Origin: Rhodanobacter sp. C06
GTDB taxonomy: Bacteria; Pseudomonadota; Gammaproteobacteria; Xanthomonadales; Rhodanobacteraceae
NCBI RefSeq assembly: GCF_002001105.1
Contig: NZ_MUNP01000036.1
Location: forward strand, 83,717-147,716
Direction: 5' to 3'
DNA length: 64,000 nt
A program made the translations under genes and the position numbers. Shown here one piece after another: positions 1 to 7,013 of the stretch. A model generated the notes under the pieces. The model was not told the DNA's origin, made no database searches, and worked only from the letters and a program-made list of their open reading frames with translations. The stretch's first letter is position 1. Every line of letters starts with the position of its first letter.

Positions 1-2
1 TG

Positions 3-1130
3 CGCCGTCGCCTGCGCGTGGTCGAGCATGCCGAAGGCCCGTGGCTGGAAAGCAACGGCCGGCGCCTGCTCGGTTTCTGCGGCAACGATTACCTGGGCCT
101 TGCGCAACACCCGCAGCTGATCGCCGCATTCAAACGCGTGGCCGACGACGAAGGCGTGGGCAGCACCTCGGCGCACCTGATCTGCGGCCATCGCCGCGAG
201 CACGCGATGCTGGAGGACGCGCTGGCCGAATGGACGGGGCGCGAGCGTGCGCTGCTGTTCTCCACCGGCTACATGGCCAACCTTGGCGTGATGCAGGCGC
301 TGCTGGCACGCGGCGACCTGTGCATGCAGGACAAGCTCAACCACGCCTGCCTGCTGGACGGTGCGCGACTGGCCGACGCCGAACTCAAGCGCTATCCGCA
401 CGCCGATGTCGACGCGGCCGCGCGCCAGCTGGCAAGCCGCCCCGGTGTCGCCACCCTGCTCGCCACCGACGGTGTGTTCAGCATGGATGGCGACGTGGCG
501 CCGCTCGGCCGACTCGCCGCGCTGTGCGCGCGCGAACACGCCACGCTGATGGTGGACGACGCGCACGGCCTGGGCGTGCTGGGCGCGGATGGCGCCGGCA
601 GCGTGGCGGCCGCCGGACTGGGCCAGCGCGAAGTGCCGGTGCTGATGGCCACGCTGGGCAAGGCGCTGGGCTGCAGCGGGGCGTTCGTCGCCGGCTCGGC
701 CGCATTGATCGATGGCCTCGTGCAATTCGCGCGACCCTACGTCTACACCACCGCGATGCCGCCCGCGTTGGCGGCGGCCGCCTGTGCCGCCGTGGGGCTG
801 GCACGTCGCGACGGTTGGCGCCGCGAAAAACTCCAATCGCTGATCGCCCGCTTCCGCGCCGGGGCCGCGCAGCTCGGCCTGCCGCTGATGAACTCGCCCA
901 GCGCGATCCAGCCGCTGCTGCTCGGCGACGCGCAAGCCGCGCTGGATGCCGCGCAGGCGCTGGAACAGCGCGGCCTCCTGGTCACCGCGATCCGTCCGCC
1001 CACGGTGCCGTCGGGGCAGGCGCGGCTGCGCATCACGCTCAGCGCGGCGCACGAGGAGGAATACGTTGACCAACTGCTGGATGCACTGGCCGGGCTGCCG
1101 AAACCGGCCCCCGCGGGCAGCCTCGTATAA
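3..1130 (+). CDS. bioF: 8-amino-7-oxononanoate synthase BioF, 5' end cut by window edge
   Basis: BioF joins pimeloyl-ACP and L-alanine, with loss of CO2, to make 8-amino-7-oxononanoate, the first step of the biotin bicyclic-ring pathway. It is a cytoplasmic PLP enzyme. The frame is open from base 3 without a convincing start (a GTG at 18 is internal to a conserved stretch), so the first part of the N-terminus lies upstream of the window; 375 residues are visible, against about 390-400 normally. Visible marks are CGNDYLGLA near the start, the VDDAHGLGVLG motif of alpha-oxoamine synthases, and the PLP-lysine motif TLGKALG with the Lys codon at 660-662. The next gene starts 29 bases later, and bioH and bioC follow beyond it. 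Identification is secure. Confidence 0.95.
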   Translation, partial: RRRLRVVEHAEGPWLESNGRRLLGFCGNDYLGLAQHPQLIAAFKRVADDEGVGSTSAHLICGHRREHAMLEDALAEWTGRERALLFSTGYMANLGVMQALLARGDLCMQDKLNHACLLDGARLADAELKRYPHADVDAAARQLASRPGVATLLATDGVFSMDGDVAPLGRLAALCAREHATLMVDDAHGLGVLGADGAGSVAAAGLGQREVPVLMATLGKALGCSGAFVAGSAALIDGLVQFARPYVYTTAMPPALAAAACAAVGLARRDGWRREKLQSLIARFRAGAAQLGLPLMNSPSAIQPLLLGDAQAALDAAQALEQRGLLVTAIRPPTVPSGQARLRITLSAAHEEEYVDQLLDALAGLPKPAPAGSLV

Positions 1131-1158
1131 TGGCCGGTCGTTTCGCCGCCTTTCCCCC

Positions 1159-2124
1159 ATGAACATCGTCAACCTCGCCGCCTACCGCTTCGTCGCACTG
1201 GACGACCTGCCCGCGCTGCGCGAACGCGTGCTCGAACGCGCCACCGCGCTGGCATTGAAGGGCACCGTGCTGTTTGCACCGGAAGGCATCAACCTGTTCC
1301 TCGCCGGTCCGCGCGCGGCGGTCGACGCCTTCATGGCGTGGCTGCACGGAGACCCGCGCTTCGCCGGGATGAAGGCGAAGGAGTCGCTCTCCGACGACGC
1401 GCCGTTCGGCCGCCTGCGCGTGCGCCTGAAAAAGGAAATCATCACCATGCACCGGCCGGCGATCCGCCCCGAAGGCGGTCGCGCACCGGCGGTGGATGCA
1501 CCCACGCTGCAGCGCTGGCTGGATCAGGGCCATGACGACGCCGGCCGCGAGGTGCTGATGCTGGACACCCGCAACGACTACGAGATCGACGTGGGCCGTT
1601 TCGTGCAGGCGGTGGACTACCGCCTCGCCAGCTTCACCGGCTTCCCCGCCGCCGTGGCCGCCGACCGCGCGCGTTTCGCGGACAAGACCGTGGTGTCGTA
1701 CTGCACCGGCGGCATCCGCTGCGAGAAGGCCGCGCTGCACATGCAGGACATCGGCATCGAACGCGTGCACCAGCTCGAAGGCGGGATACTCAAGTACCTC
1801 GAACTCACCGACGGCGCGCACTGGCAAGGCGATTGCTTCGTGTTCGACGGGCGCGGGGCCATAGACAAACAGCTTCTACCTTCGCCTCCTCTCCCCTTTG
1901 GGGAGAGGATTGAGGTGAGGGGACAATCTTGCGCCGAGGTTGACGCGAAGCCCGCAATGCTCCCTCTCCCCGCCGGGGTGAGGGGCCACGCTGGCGAGAA
2001 ACTGCTGCCGGAGCGTGCTCTGGGCAACTCTCCCGCAAGCCTCGGCCCCTCACCTCAATCCTCTCCCCGGAGGGGAGAGGAGGCGAATGCAAAAAGCGCG
2101 GCGCTTCATTGGGGCGGGGCGTGA
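1159..2124 (+). CDS. trhO: tRNA uridine(34) hydroxylase, rhodanese family (TrhO), with a repeat-encoded C-terminal tail
   Basis: TrhO-family proteins carry out oxygen-dependent 5-hydroxylation of uridine 34 in some tRNAs. The N-terminal ferredoxin-like domain (about residues 1-100) and the rhodanese domain are intact. The rhodanese loop CTGGIRCEKAA has Cys182 and Cys188. The ATG at 1159 fits the family start. Family homology stops near residue 235 (FVFDGRGAID). After that the frame runs about 85 residues through palindromic repeat DNA (1883-2085) and reads proline- and glycine-rich sequence such as PSPPLPFGERIEVRG. The stop TGA (2122-2124) overlaps the GTG start of bioH as GTGA, so the extended frame may couple translation of the two genes. 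The tail is probably an accident of repeat insertion rather than a domain. Core identification is strong; the role of the tail is unknown. Confidence 0.88.
   Translation: MNIVNLAAYRFVALDDLPALRERVLERATALALKGTVLFAPEGINLFLAGPRAAVDAFMAWLHGDPRFAGMKAKESLSDDAPFGRLRVRLKKEIITMHRPAIRPEGGRAPAVDAPTLQRWLDQGHDDAGREVLMLDTRNDYEIDVGRFVQAVDYRLASFTGFPAAVAADRARFADKTVVSYCTGGIRCEKAALHMQDIGIERVHQLEGGILKYLELTDGAHWQGDCFVFDGRGAIDKQLLPSPPLPFGERIEVRGQSCAEVDAKPAMLPLPAGVRGHAGEKLLPERALGNSPASLGPSPQSSPRRGEEANAKSAALHWGGA
1883..2085. repeat. Composite of three palindromic repeats inside the trhO 3' end
   Basis: Two 40-base units, 1883-1922 and 2046-2085, are inverted copies of each other and differ only in two loop bases (loop TTT against TCC). 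Each has perfect 9-base arms CCTCTCCCC/GGGGAGAGG followed by ATTGAGGTGAGGGG. Between them, at 1962-1985, sits a shorter relative, CCCTCTCCCC-GCC-GGGGTGAGGGG. Similar units occur at 3801-3840, 20306-20345 and elsewhere in the window. The arrangement resembles REP/BIME intergenic elements. It is unusual in lying inside an open reading frame. Confidence 0.8.
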
Positions 2125-2894
2125 AGCTCTTCATCGAACAAGCTGGCCACGGCCCCGTCCCGCTGGTGCTGCTGCACGGCTGGGCGATGCACGGCGGCGT
2201 GCTGGCGCCGCTGGTCGAGGCGCTGGCGGATCGCTGCACGCTGCACGTGGTCGACCTACCCGGCCACGGGTACTCACGCGACTGCGGCTTGGCACTGGAG
2301 CCTTCCGCCTGCGCCGCGGCAATCGCGGCGGCCACGCCGCCGGCGCTCTGGCTGGGCTGGTCGCTGGGCGGGCTGATCGCGCTCACCGCGGCGCTGGAAC
2401 AGCCGCAGCAGGTGCGTGGCCTCGCCATGTTGTGCGCCACGCCGAAGTTCGTGCGCGACGACAGTTGGCCCTGGGGCAGCGACGCGGCGATGGTGCACCA
2501 GCTCGCGCTGGATCTCGAAACCGATTACCACGCCACCATCGACCGCTTCCTGTCGCTGGAGGCGATGGGCAGCGCCGACCAGCGCGCCGCGCTGCGCCAT
2601 CTGCGCGAGATCGCGTTCGCCCGCGGCGAGCCCGAGCTGCGCGTGCTGCAGGAAGGCATCCGCATCCTGGAAACCCGCGACCTGCGCGCGCAGCTGCCGT
2701 CGCTGCGGCAACCGAGTGCGTGGATCGCCGGCCGCCGCGACCGCCTGGTGCATCCGCAGGCGATGGAGTGGTCGGCGCAGCAGGCGCACGGCCGCTACGC
2801 GCAGATCGAACACGCCGGCCACGCGCCGTTCTTCGCCCACGCCGACGAGGTCGCGCTGGCGCTGCAGCCTTTGCTGGACAGTTTTCATGAATGA
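2121..2894 (+). CDS. bioH: Pimeloyl-ACP methyl ester esterase BioH
   Basis: BioH removes the methyl group that BioC added, releasing pimeloyl-ACP for BioF. It is an alpha/beta hydrolase of 257 residues, usual for the family. The sequence shows the oxyanion-hole region LLHGWAMHGG, the nucleophile elbow GWSLGG with Ser81, an acidic residue in AGRRDRLVHP, and the histidine in HAGHAPFFAH. I chose the GTG at 2121, which gives the family N-terminus MKLFIEQAGHG; a TTG at 2109 in the same frame would add four residues. The start overlaps the trhO stop (GTGA), and the 3' end overlaps bioC by 8 bases, so bioH and bioC are almost certainly co-translated. Confidence 0.93.
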   Translation: MKLFIEQAGHGPVPLVLLHGWAMHGGVLAPLVEALADRCTLHVVDLPGHGYSRDCGLALEPSACAAAIAAATPPALWLGWSLGGLIALTAALEQPQQVRGLAMLCATPKFVRDDSWPWGSDAAMVHQLALDLETDYHATIDRFLSLEAMGSADQRAALRHLREIAFARGEPELRVLQEGIRILETRDLRAQLPSLRQPSAWIAGRRDRLVHPQAMEWSAQQAHGRYAQIEHAGHAPFFAHADEVALALQPLLDSFHE

Positions 2895-3789
2895 GTTCCA
2901 CCTCGACCGCACCCAGGTGCGCCGCAACTTCGGCCGCGCCGCGCGCAGCTACGAACAGCACGATGCCTTGCAGCGCGAAGTGCAGGGCCTGTTGCTCGAC
3001 CGGCTCACCTTCTACGATGAATCCCCGGATCACAAAGGCCTGCTCCCCGAGCGCGTGCTCGACGTGGGCGCAGGCACCGGCCGCGGCACCGCGCAGCTGA
3101 AGCAGCGTTACCCGAAGGCCGAGGTGGTCGCGGTCGACCTCGCGCTGCCGATGCTGCGCGCGGCAAAGGCGCACAGCGGCTGGCTGAAACCGTTCCGCCG
3201 CGTCTGCGCCGAGGCTACCGCCCTGCCCTTCCCGGACCACAGCGTGGACGTGCTGCACTCCAACCTGTGTTTCCAGTGGATCGACGACCTCGCCGCGCTG
3301 TTCGGCGAATGCGCGCGCGTGCTGAAACCCGGCGGCCTGCTCGCGTTCACCACCTTCGGCCCCGACACGCTGAAGGAACTGCGCGCGGCCTGGGCCGCGG
3401 TGGACGGCCACTCCCACGTCAGCCGCTTCCTCGACATGCACGACATCGGCGACGCGATGCTCAACGCCGGCCTGCGCGACCCGGTGCTGGACGTGGAACG
3501 CTACACGCTCACCTACAGCGAACCGCGCAAGCTGCTGGAGGAACTGCGCGGTCTGGGCGCCACCCACGCCGACGCCGCGCGCGAACGCCACCTCACCGGC
3601 AAGTCGCACTACCGCGCCATGCTCGCCGCCTACGAGGCGATGCGCGTGGACGGCCGCATCCCTGCCACTTGGGAAGTGGTGACCGCGCACGCGTGGGGCC
3701 CGCCGCCGGGACAGTCGCGGCGCTTGCCTGGCGGCGGCGAGGTGGCCAGCTTCTCGCTCGGCAGCCTGAAGGGGTCACGGCGGCGCTGA
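2887..3789 (+). CDS. bioC: Malonyl-ACP O-methyltransferase BioC
   Basis: BioC methylates malonyl-ACP with S-adenosylmethionine so that the fatty-acid enzymes can build pimelate. It is a class I methyltransferase of 300 residues. The family N-terminus VRRNFGRAARSYEQH is present, motif I VLDVGAGTGRG lies at residues 57-67, and the LCFQWIDDL stretch, typical of BioC, follows the VDVLHSN strand. The ATG at 2887 overlaps the bioH stop by 8 bases. This is the last gene of the biotin run; a palindromic repeat follows at once and the next gene is convergent. Confidence 0.93.
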   Translation: MNEFHLDRTQVRRNFGRAARSYEQHDALQREVQGLLLDRLTFYDESPDHKGLLPERVLDVGAGTGRGTAQLKQRYPKAEVVAVDLALPMLRAAKAHSGWLKPFRRVCAEATALPFPDHSVDVLHSNLCFQWIDDLAALFGECARVLKPGGLLAFTTFGPDTLKELRAAWAAVDGHSHVSRFLDMHDIGDAMLNAGLRDPVLDVERYTLTYSEPRKLLEELRGLGATHADAARERHLTGKSHYRAMLAAYEAMRVDGRIPATWEVVTAHAWGPPPGQSRRLPGGGEVASFSLGSLKGSRRR

Positions 3790-3800
3790 CGCACTTTTCT

Positions 3801-3840
3801 CCCTCTCCCCTTTTGGGGAGAGGGCTGGGTGAGGGGCGGG
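3801..3840. repeat. REP-like palindrome between convergent bioC and rhtA
   Basis: Perfect 10-base arms CCCTCTCCCC (3801-3810) and GGGGAGAGGG (3815-3824) enclose TTTT, then CTGGGTGAGGGGCGGG follows. It belongs to the same repeat group as the units in trhO. Its place between two convergent genes suggests it could act as a transcript end or RNA-protecting hairpin, but there is no clear T-run. Confidence 0.6.
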
Positions 3841-3848
3841 TGCTCGCG

Positions 3849-4730
3849 TCAATTCACCAGCGGTTCCGCCATCGGCTTGCGCACGCTGAGCGCGGTGCCC
3901 GCCGCGGCCACGATGATCGCCGCGATCGCCAACCACTGCAGCAGGCTCAAGTGCTCGCCAAGCAAGGCCACGCCAGCCACCGCAGCGATCGCCGGTTCCA
4001 GGCTCAGCAAGGTGCCGAAGCTGCGGGTGGGCAGGCGGGTCAGCGCCACCATCTCCAGCGAGTACGGCAGGGCGGAACTGAGCACGGCCACGCCCAGCGC
4101 GAACGGCAGCAGCGCGGGGTCGAACAGCGCGCTGCCGGCATGCACCACGCCGACCGGGATCGCCACCAGCGCCGCGATCGAGGTGCCCCAGGTCACCGCG
4201 TCGCCGCCGTGCGCGCTGCCCGCGCGCTGGCCCAGCACGATGTAGCAGGCCCAGCCCACGCCCGCGGTCAGCGCGTACAGCACGCCGACCGGATCGAGCG
4301 CATGCGCCTGCCCGCGCAGCGGCAACAGCAGGAGCAGGCCCGCAATCACCAGCGCGATCCAGATGAAATCCTGCAGCCGGCGCGAGCCGAACAGCGCCAG
4401 CGCCAGCGGCCCGGTGAACTCCAGCGCCACCGCGATGCCGAGCGGGATCGTGCGCAGCGACAGGTAGAACACCAGGTTCATCACGCCGATCGACAGGCCG
4501 TAACCCCACAGCGCGCGCAGGTCGCGGCCGCGCTGCCAGGTACGCCACGGCCGCCGCACCAGCAGCAGGATCAGCGCGCCCAGACCCAGCCGGCAGGCGG
4601 TGGCGCCCTGTGCGCCGATCGCGGGAAACAGCTGCTTGGCCAGTGCGGCACCGAACTGGTACGAGCTCATGCTGACCAGCAGCATGCCGACCGCGAAAAG
4701 CACTGAAGCACGGGAGGAGCGCGCAGACAC
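3849..4730 (-). CDS. rhtA: RhtA-type threonine/homoserine exporter (EamA/DMT family)
   Basis: The 293-residue protein has about ten hydrophobic segments arranged as two EamA repeats and agrees closely with E. coli RhtA as I recall that sequence. Shared stretches include GIAVALEFTGPLALALF, the SALPYSLEMVALTRLPTR region and FGTLLSLEPA. RhtA exports threonine and homoserine across the inner membrane using the proton gradient. No in-frame ATG fits the N-terminus; the GTG at 4730 gives VSARSSRASVLFAVGM and a normal length. It stands alone on the minus strand between two repeat clusters. Confidence 0.85.
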   Translation of the reverse strand: MSARSSRASVLFAVGMLLVSMSSYQFGAALAKQLFPAIGAQGATACRLGLGALILLLVRRPWRTWQRGRDLRALWGYGLSIGVMNLVFYLSLRTIPLGIAVALEFTGPLALALFGSRRLQDFIWIALVIAGLLLLLPLRGQAHALDPVGVLYALTAGVGWACYIVLGQRAGSAHGGDAVTWGTSIAALVAIPVGVVHAGSALFDPALLPFALGVAVLSSALPYSLEMVALTRLPTRSFGTLLSLEPAIAAVAGVALLGEHLSLLQWLAIAAIIVAAAGTALSVRKPMAEPLVN

Positions 4731-4837
4731 GGGGGCGATCGAGGGGGACGGGCCGTCATGATGCCTGCGTCTGCGCGTGATGCCCATCCCGGCCACGGGC
4801 AAAGGCGCATCGACACCCTCGCCCTCGCAACAGACCC

Positions 4838-4937
4838 GTAGGAGCGCACGCTGTGCGCGATTGCTTTTGCTCCGATCGACGGCGGAGCCATCGCGCGCAG
4901 AGCCCGCCCCGGACTTGATCCGGGGGTGCGCTCCTAC
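4838..4937. repeat. Inverted pair of GTAGGAGCGCAC repeats (REP doublet)
   Basis: GTAGGAGCGCAC at 4838-4849 and its exact reverse complement at 4926-4937 bound a 100-base element. The left unit contains the hairpin GCGCAC-GCT-GTGCGC (4844-4858). The right part contains CCCCGGA-CTTGA-TCCGGGG. The unit resembles the Pseudomonas-type REP (TGTAGGAGCGGG...), here as a head-to-head doublet. It is of a different family from the ccctctcccc repeats. It fills the 209-base gap between rhtA and the alpha-glucosidase gene; no gene is visible there. Confidence 0.75.
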
Positions 4938-4939
4938 AG

Positions 4940-6556
4940 TCAGGTCATCCGCGCGAACAGGCTGCCGTTGGCCGGCAGGCGCAGTCGCTCGCCGGTCAGC
5001 GTGCCGGCCAACAGGCCGTGGCCTTCGAGCGGTCGCAGCTCCCCGGGCAGCGGCAGCGCGAATTCCACCGGCGCAGCGGAGAGGTTGAACACGACCAGCA
5101 CGCGCTCTTCGCCCAGCTCGCGCACGAACGCCAGCACCGGCTCGGGCGTGTCGAGGAAACGCATCGTGCCGTGGCGCAATGCGGGCTGGGTGCGGCGCCA
5201 GTGCATGAAACGGCGGTAGCCGTTGAGTGCGGAGGCGGGATCGGCCTGCTGGCGCGCCACGTTCAGCGCGCGATGCTCGGGCGGCACCGGCAGCCACGGC
5301 ATGGCGCCACTGAAGCCGGCATGCTCGCCGTCGCCCCACGGCATCGGCGTGCGGCAGCCGTCACGCCCCTTGAACTCGGGCCAGAACGCGATGCCGTAGG
5401 GATCGCGCAGCGCCTCGTAGGGCAGCTCGGCCTCGGTCAAGCCCAGCTCCTCGCCCTGGTACACGCAGACCGAGCCGCGCAGCGAGCAGACCAGCGCGGT
5501 GAGCTGGTTCGCCATCGCGGCCGAGCCGTGCCCGTTGCCCCAGCGACTGAGTACGCGCTCCACGTCGTGGTTGGAGATCGCCCAGCACGGCCAACCCTCC
5601 GTCATCTTCGCTTCCAGCGCACGCACGGTGTCGCGAATGTAGGCGGCGCTGAAGTCGTCGGTGAGCAGTTCGAAGCTGTAGCCCATGTGCAGGCGATGGC
5701 CGCTGGTGTACTCGGCCATCGTCGCCAGCGAATCCTCCGAGGAGATCTCGCCCAGCGTGGCACTGCCGGGGTAGCGGTCCATCAGCGCGCGCAGCTCCTC
5801 CAGGAACGCAAGGTTCTCCGGTCGCGTGTTGTTGTAGTAGTGGTACTGGAACGCGTAGGGATTGTCGGGGCTGAAGCCGCGCCCGGTGCGCTCGGCCTTG
5901 GGCTTGGGCGGGTTGTCGCGCAGCGCGGCGTCGTGGAAGCAGAAGTTGATCGCGTCCAGGCGCAGGCCGTCCACACCCTTCTCCAGCCAGAAGCGCACGT
6001 TGTCCAGCACCGCGGCGCGCACGTCCGGGTGGTGGAAGTTGAGGTCCGGTTGCGAGGTAAGGAAGTTGTGCAGGTAGTACTGGCCGCGGCGCGGCTCCCA
6101 CTGCCATGCCGAGCCGCCGAACAGCGACAGCCAGTTGTTCGGCGGGCCGCCGTCCTCGCGCGCGTCGGCCCACACGTACCAGTCGGCCTTAGTGTTGTCG
6201 CGACCCTGCCGGCTTTCGCGGAACCACGCGTGCTCGGCCGAGGTGTGGCTGAGCACCTGGTCGATCATCACCTTCAGTCCCAGCGCGTGCGCCTTTGCCA
6301 GCAACGCATCGAAGTCGGCCAGCGTGCCGAACAGCGGGTCGATGTCGCGGTAGTCGGCGATGTCGTAGCCGAAGTCCGCCATCGGCGAACGGAAGAACGG
6401 CGCGATCCAGATCGCGTCCACGCCCAGTCCGGCCACGTAATCGAGCCGCTCGATGATGCCGGGCAGGTCGCCCACGCCGTCCCCGTCGGTGTCGAGGAAG
6501 CTGCGCGGGTAGATCTGGTAGATGACGGCTCCGCGCCACCACGGTGTGTCGGTCAT
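4940..6556 (-). CDS. xgtA: Cytoplasmic GH13 alpha-glucosidase (XgtA-like)
   Basis: This GH13 (subfamily 23 type) enzyme hydrolyses short maltodextrins, maltose and other alpha-glucosides from the non-reducing end; the Xanthomonas relative XgtA also transfers glucose. From the ATG at 6556 (MTDTPWWRGAVIYQIYPRSF) it has 538 residues and no signal peptide, so it should be cytoplasmic. The triad is visible: Asp201 in GLRLDAINF, Glu270 in LGEISSED and Asp331 in ISNHDVE. An ATG at 6568 would add four residues but lacks a ribosome site, whereas 6556 has GGGG 5-6 bases upstream. The gene is divergent from the TonB receptor, and a candidate LacI operator lies 97 bases upstream of the start. Confidence 0.93.
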   Translation of the reverse strand: MTDTPWWRGAVIYQIYPRSFLDTDGDGVGDLPGIIERLDYVAGLGVDAIWIAPFFRSPMADFGYDIADYRDIDPLFGTLADFDALLAKAHALGLKVMIDQVLSHTSAEHAWFRESRQGRDNTKADWYVWADAREDGGPPNNWLSLFGGSAWQWEPRRGQYYLHNFLTSQPDLNFHHPDVRAAVLDNVRFWLEKGVDGLRLDAINFCFHDAALRDNPPKPKAERTGRGFSPDNPYAFQYHYYNNTRPENLAFLEELRALMDRYPGSATLGEISSEDSLATMAEYTSGHRLHMGYSFELLTDDFSAAYIRDTVRALEAKMTEGWPCWAISNHDVERVLSRWGNGHGSAAMANQLTALVCSLRGSVCVYQGEELGLTEAELPYEALRDPYGIAFWPEFKGRDGCRTPMPWGDGEHAGFSGAMPWLPVPPEHRALNVARQQADPASALNGYRRFMHWRRTQPALRHGTMRFLDTPEPVLAFVRELGEERVLVVFNLSAAPVEFALPLPGELRPLEGHGLLAGTLTGERLRLPANGSLFARMT

Positions 6557-6652
6557 TGCTTGCCCCATGACGTGAAACAGACGGCGCTGCGGGCCGTCTG
6601 TCGTCGAACGGCGCCCAGCTTAGTGGCAGGGCATGGCGATACCGCACAGTGC

Positions 6653-6666
6653 TGCATACGTATTCA
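6653..6666 (-). promoter_or_regulatory. Candidate LacI-family operator 1 (alpha-glucosidase side)
   Basis: The plus strand reads TGCATACGTATTCA, so the minus strand, reading toward the alpha-glucosidase, is TGAATACGTATGCA. It is a palindrome with one mismatched pair around a central CG, the classic LacI/GalR form. It is identical to operators 2 and 3. Confidence 0.65.
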
Positions 6667-6844
6667 TGGATGCTGCAGGCGCGTCATGCGTTTGCAACAA
6701 ATGGACGTCCAAACGATTTCAATCCAGCGCTGCCGCCACGCGCCGATGCAGGCGTACCGCGGCTTCGCGCGCCGCGCGACGGGTCATGCCGAGTCGCGCC
6801 GCCACGTGTTGTTGCGCCGCAACGAAAGTGAAGGCATTGCGTCA

Positions 6845-6858
6845 TGAATACGTATGCA
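6845..6858 (+). promoter_or_regulatory. Candidate LacI-family operator 2 (TonB receptor side)
   Basis: TGAATACGTATGCA lies 155 bases upstream of the receptor ATG and reads toward it. It is an exact copy of operators 1 and 3. A TAACAT hexamer follows after 28 bases. Confidence 0.65.
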
Positions 6859-7013
6859 CGAATCGTTCGCGCCGAAAACGCCGGCCTAACATGCGAGGCA
6901 CGCGACGGGATGCGCAGACGCAAGCCGACTGCCGACGAAGCCGTCGATGGAATCGCCTGACGGTTCACGCCGCGACAACGACAGACACCGACCATTTCGT
7001 GGGGAGACGAGAC

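Larger units (their letters stand above)
6557..7013. promoter_or_regulatory. Divergent promoter region, alpha-glucosidase and TonB receptor
   Basis: This 457-base stretch holds no gene. It carries two inverted copies of the 14-base near-palindrome (6653-6666 and 6845-6858). A GTTGC-GCC-GCAAC palindrome, another form common in LacI-type sites, lies at 6811-6823. TAACAT at 6887-6892 (plus strand) and TAAGCT (minus strand, 6617-6622) lie 28 and 30 bases downstream of the two operators and could be -10 elements; -35 boxes are poor. A strong ribosome site, GGGGAG (7001-7006), precedes the receptor ATG at 7014. Confidence 0.6.
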
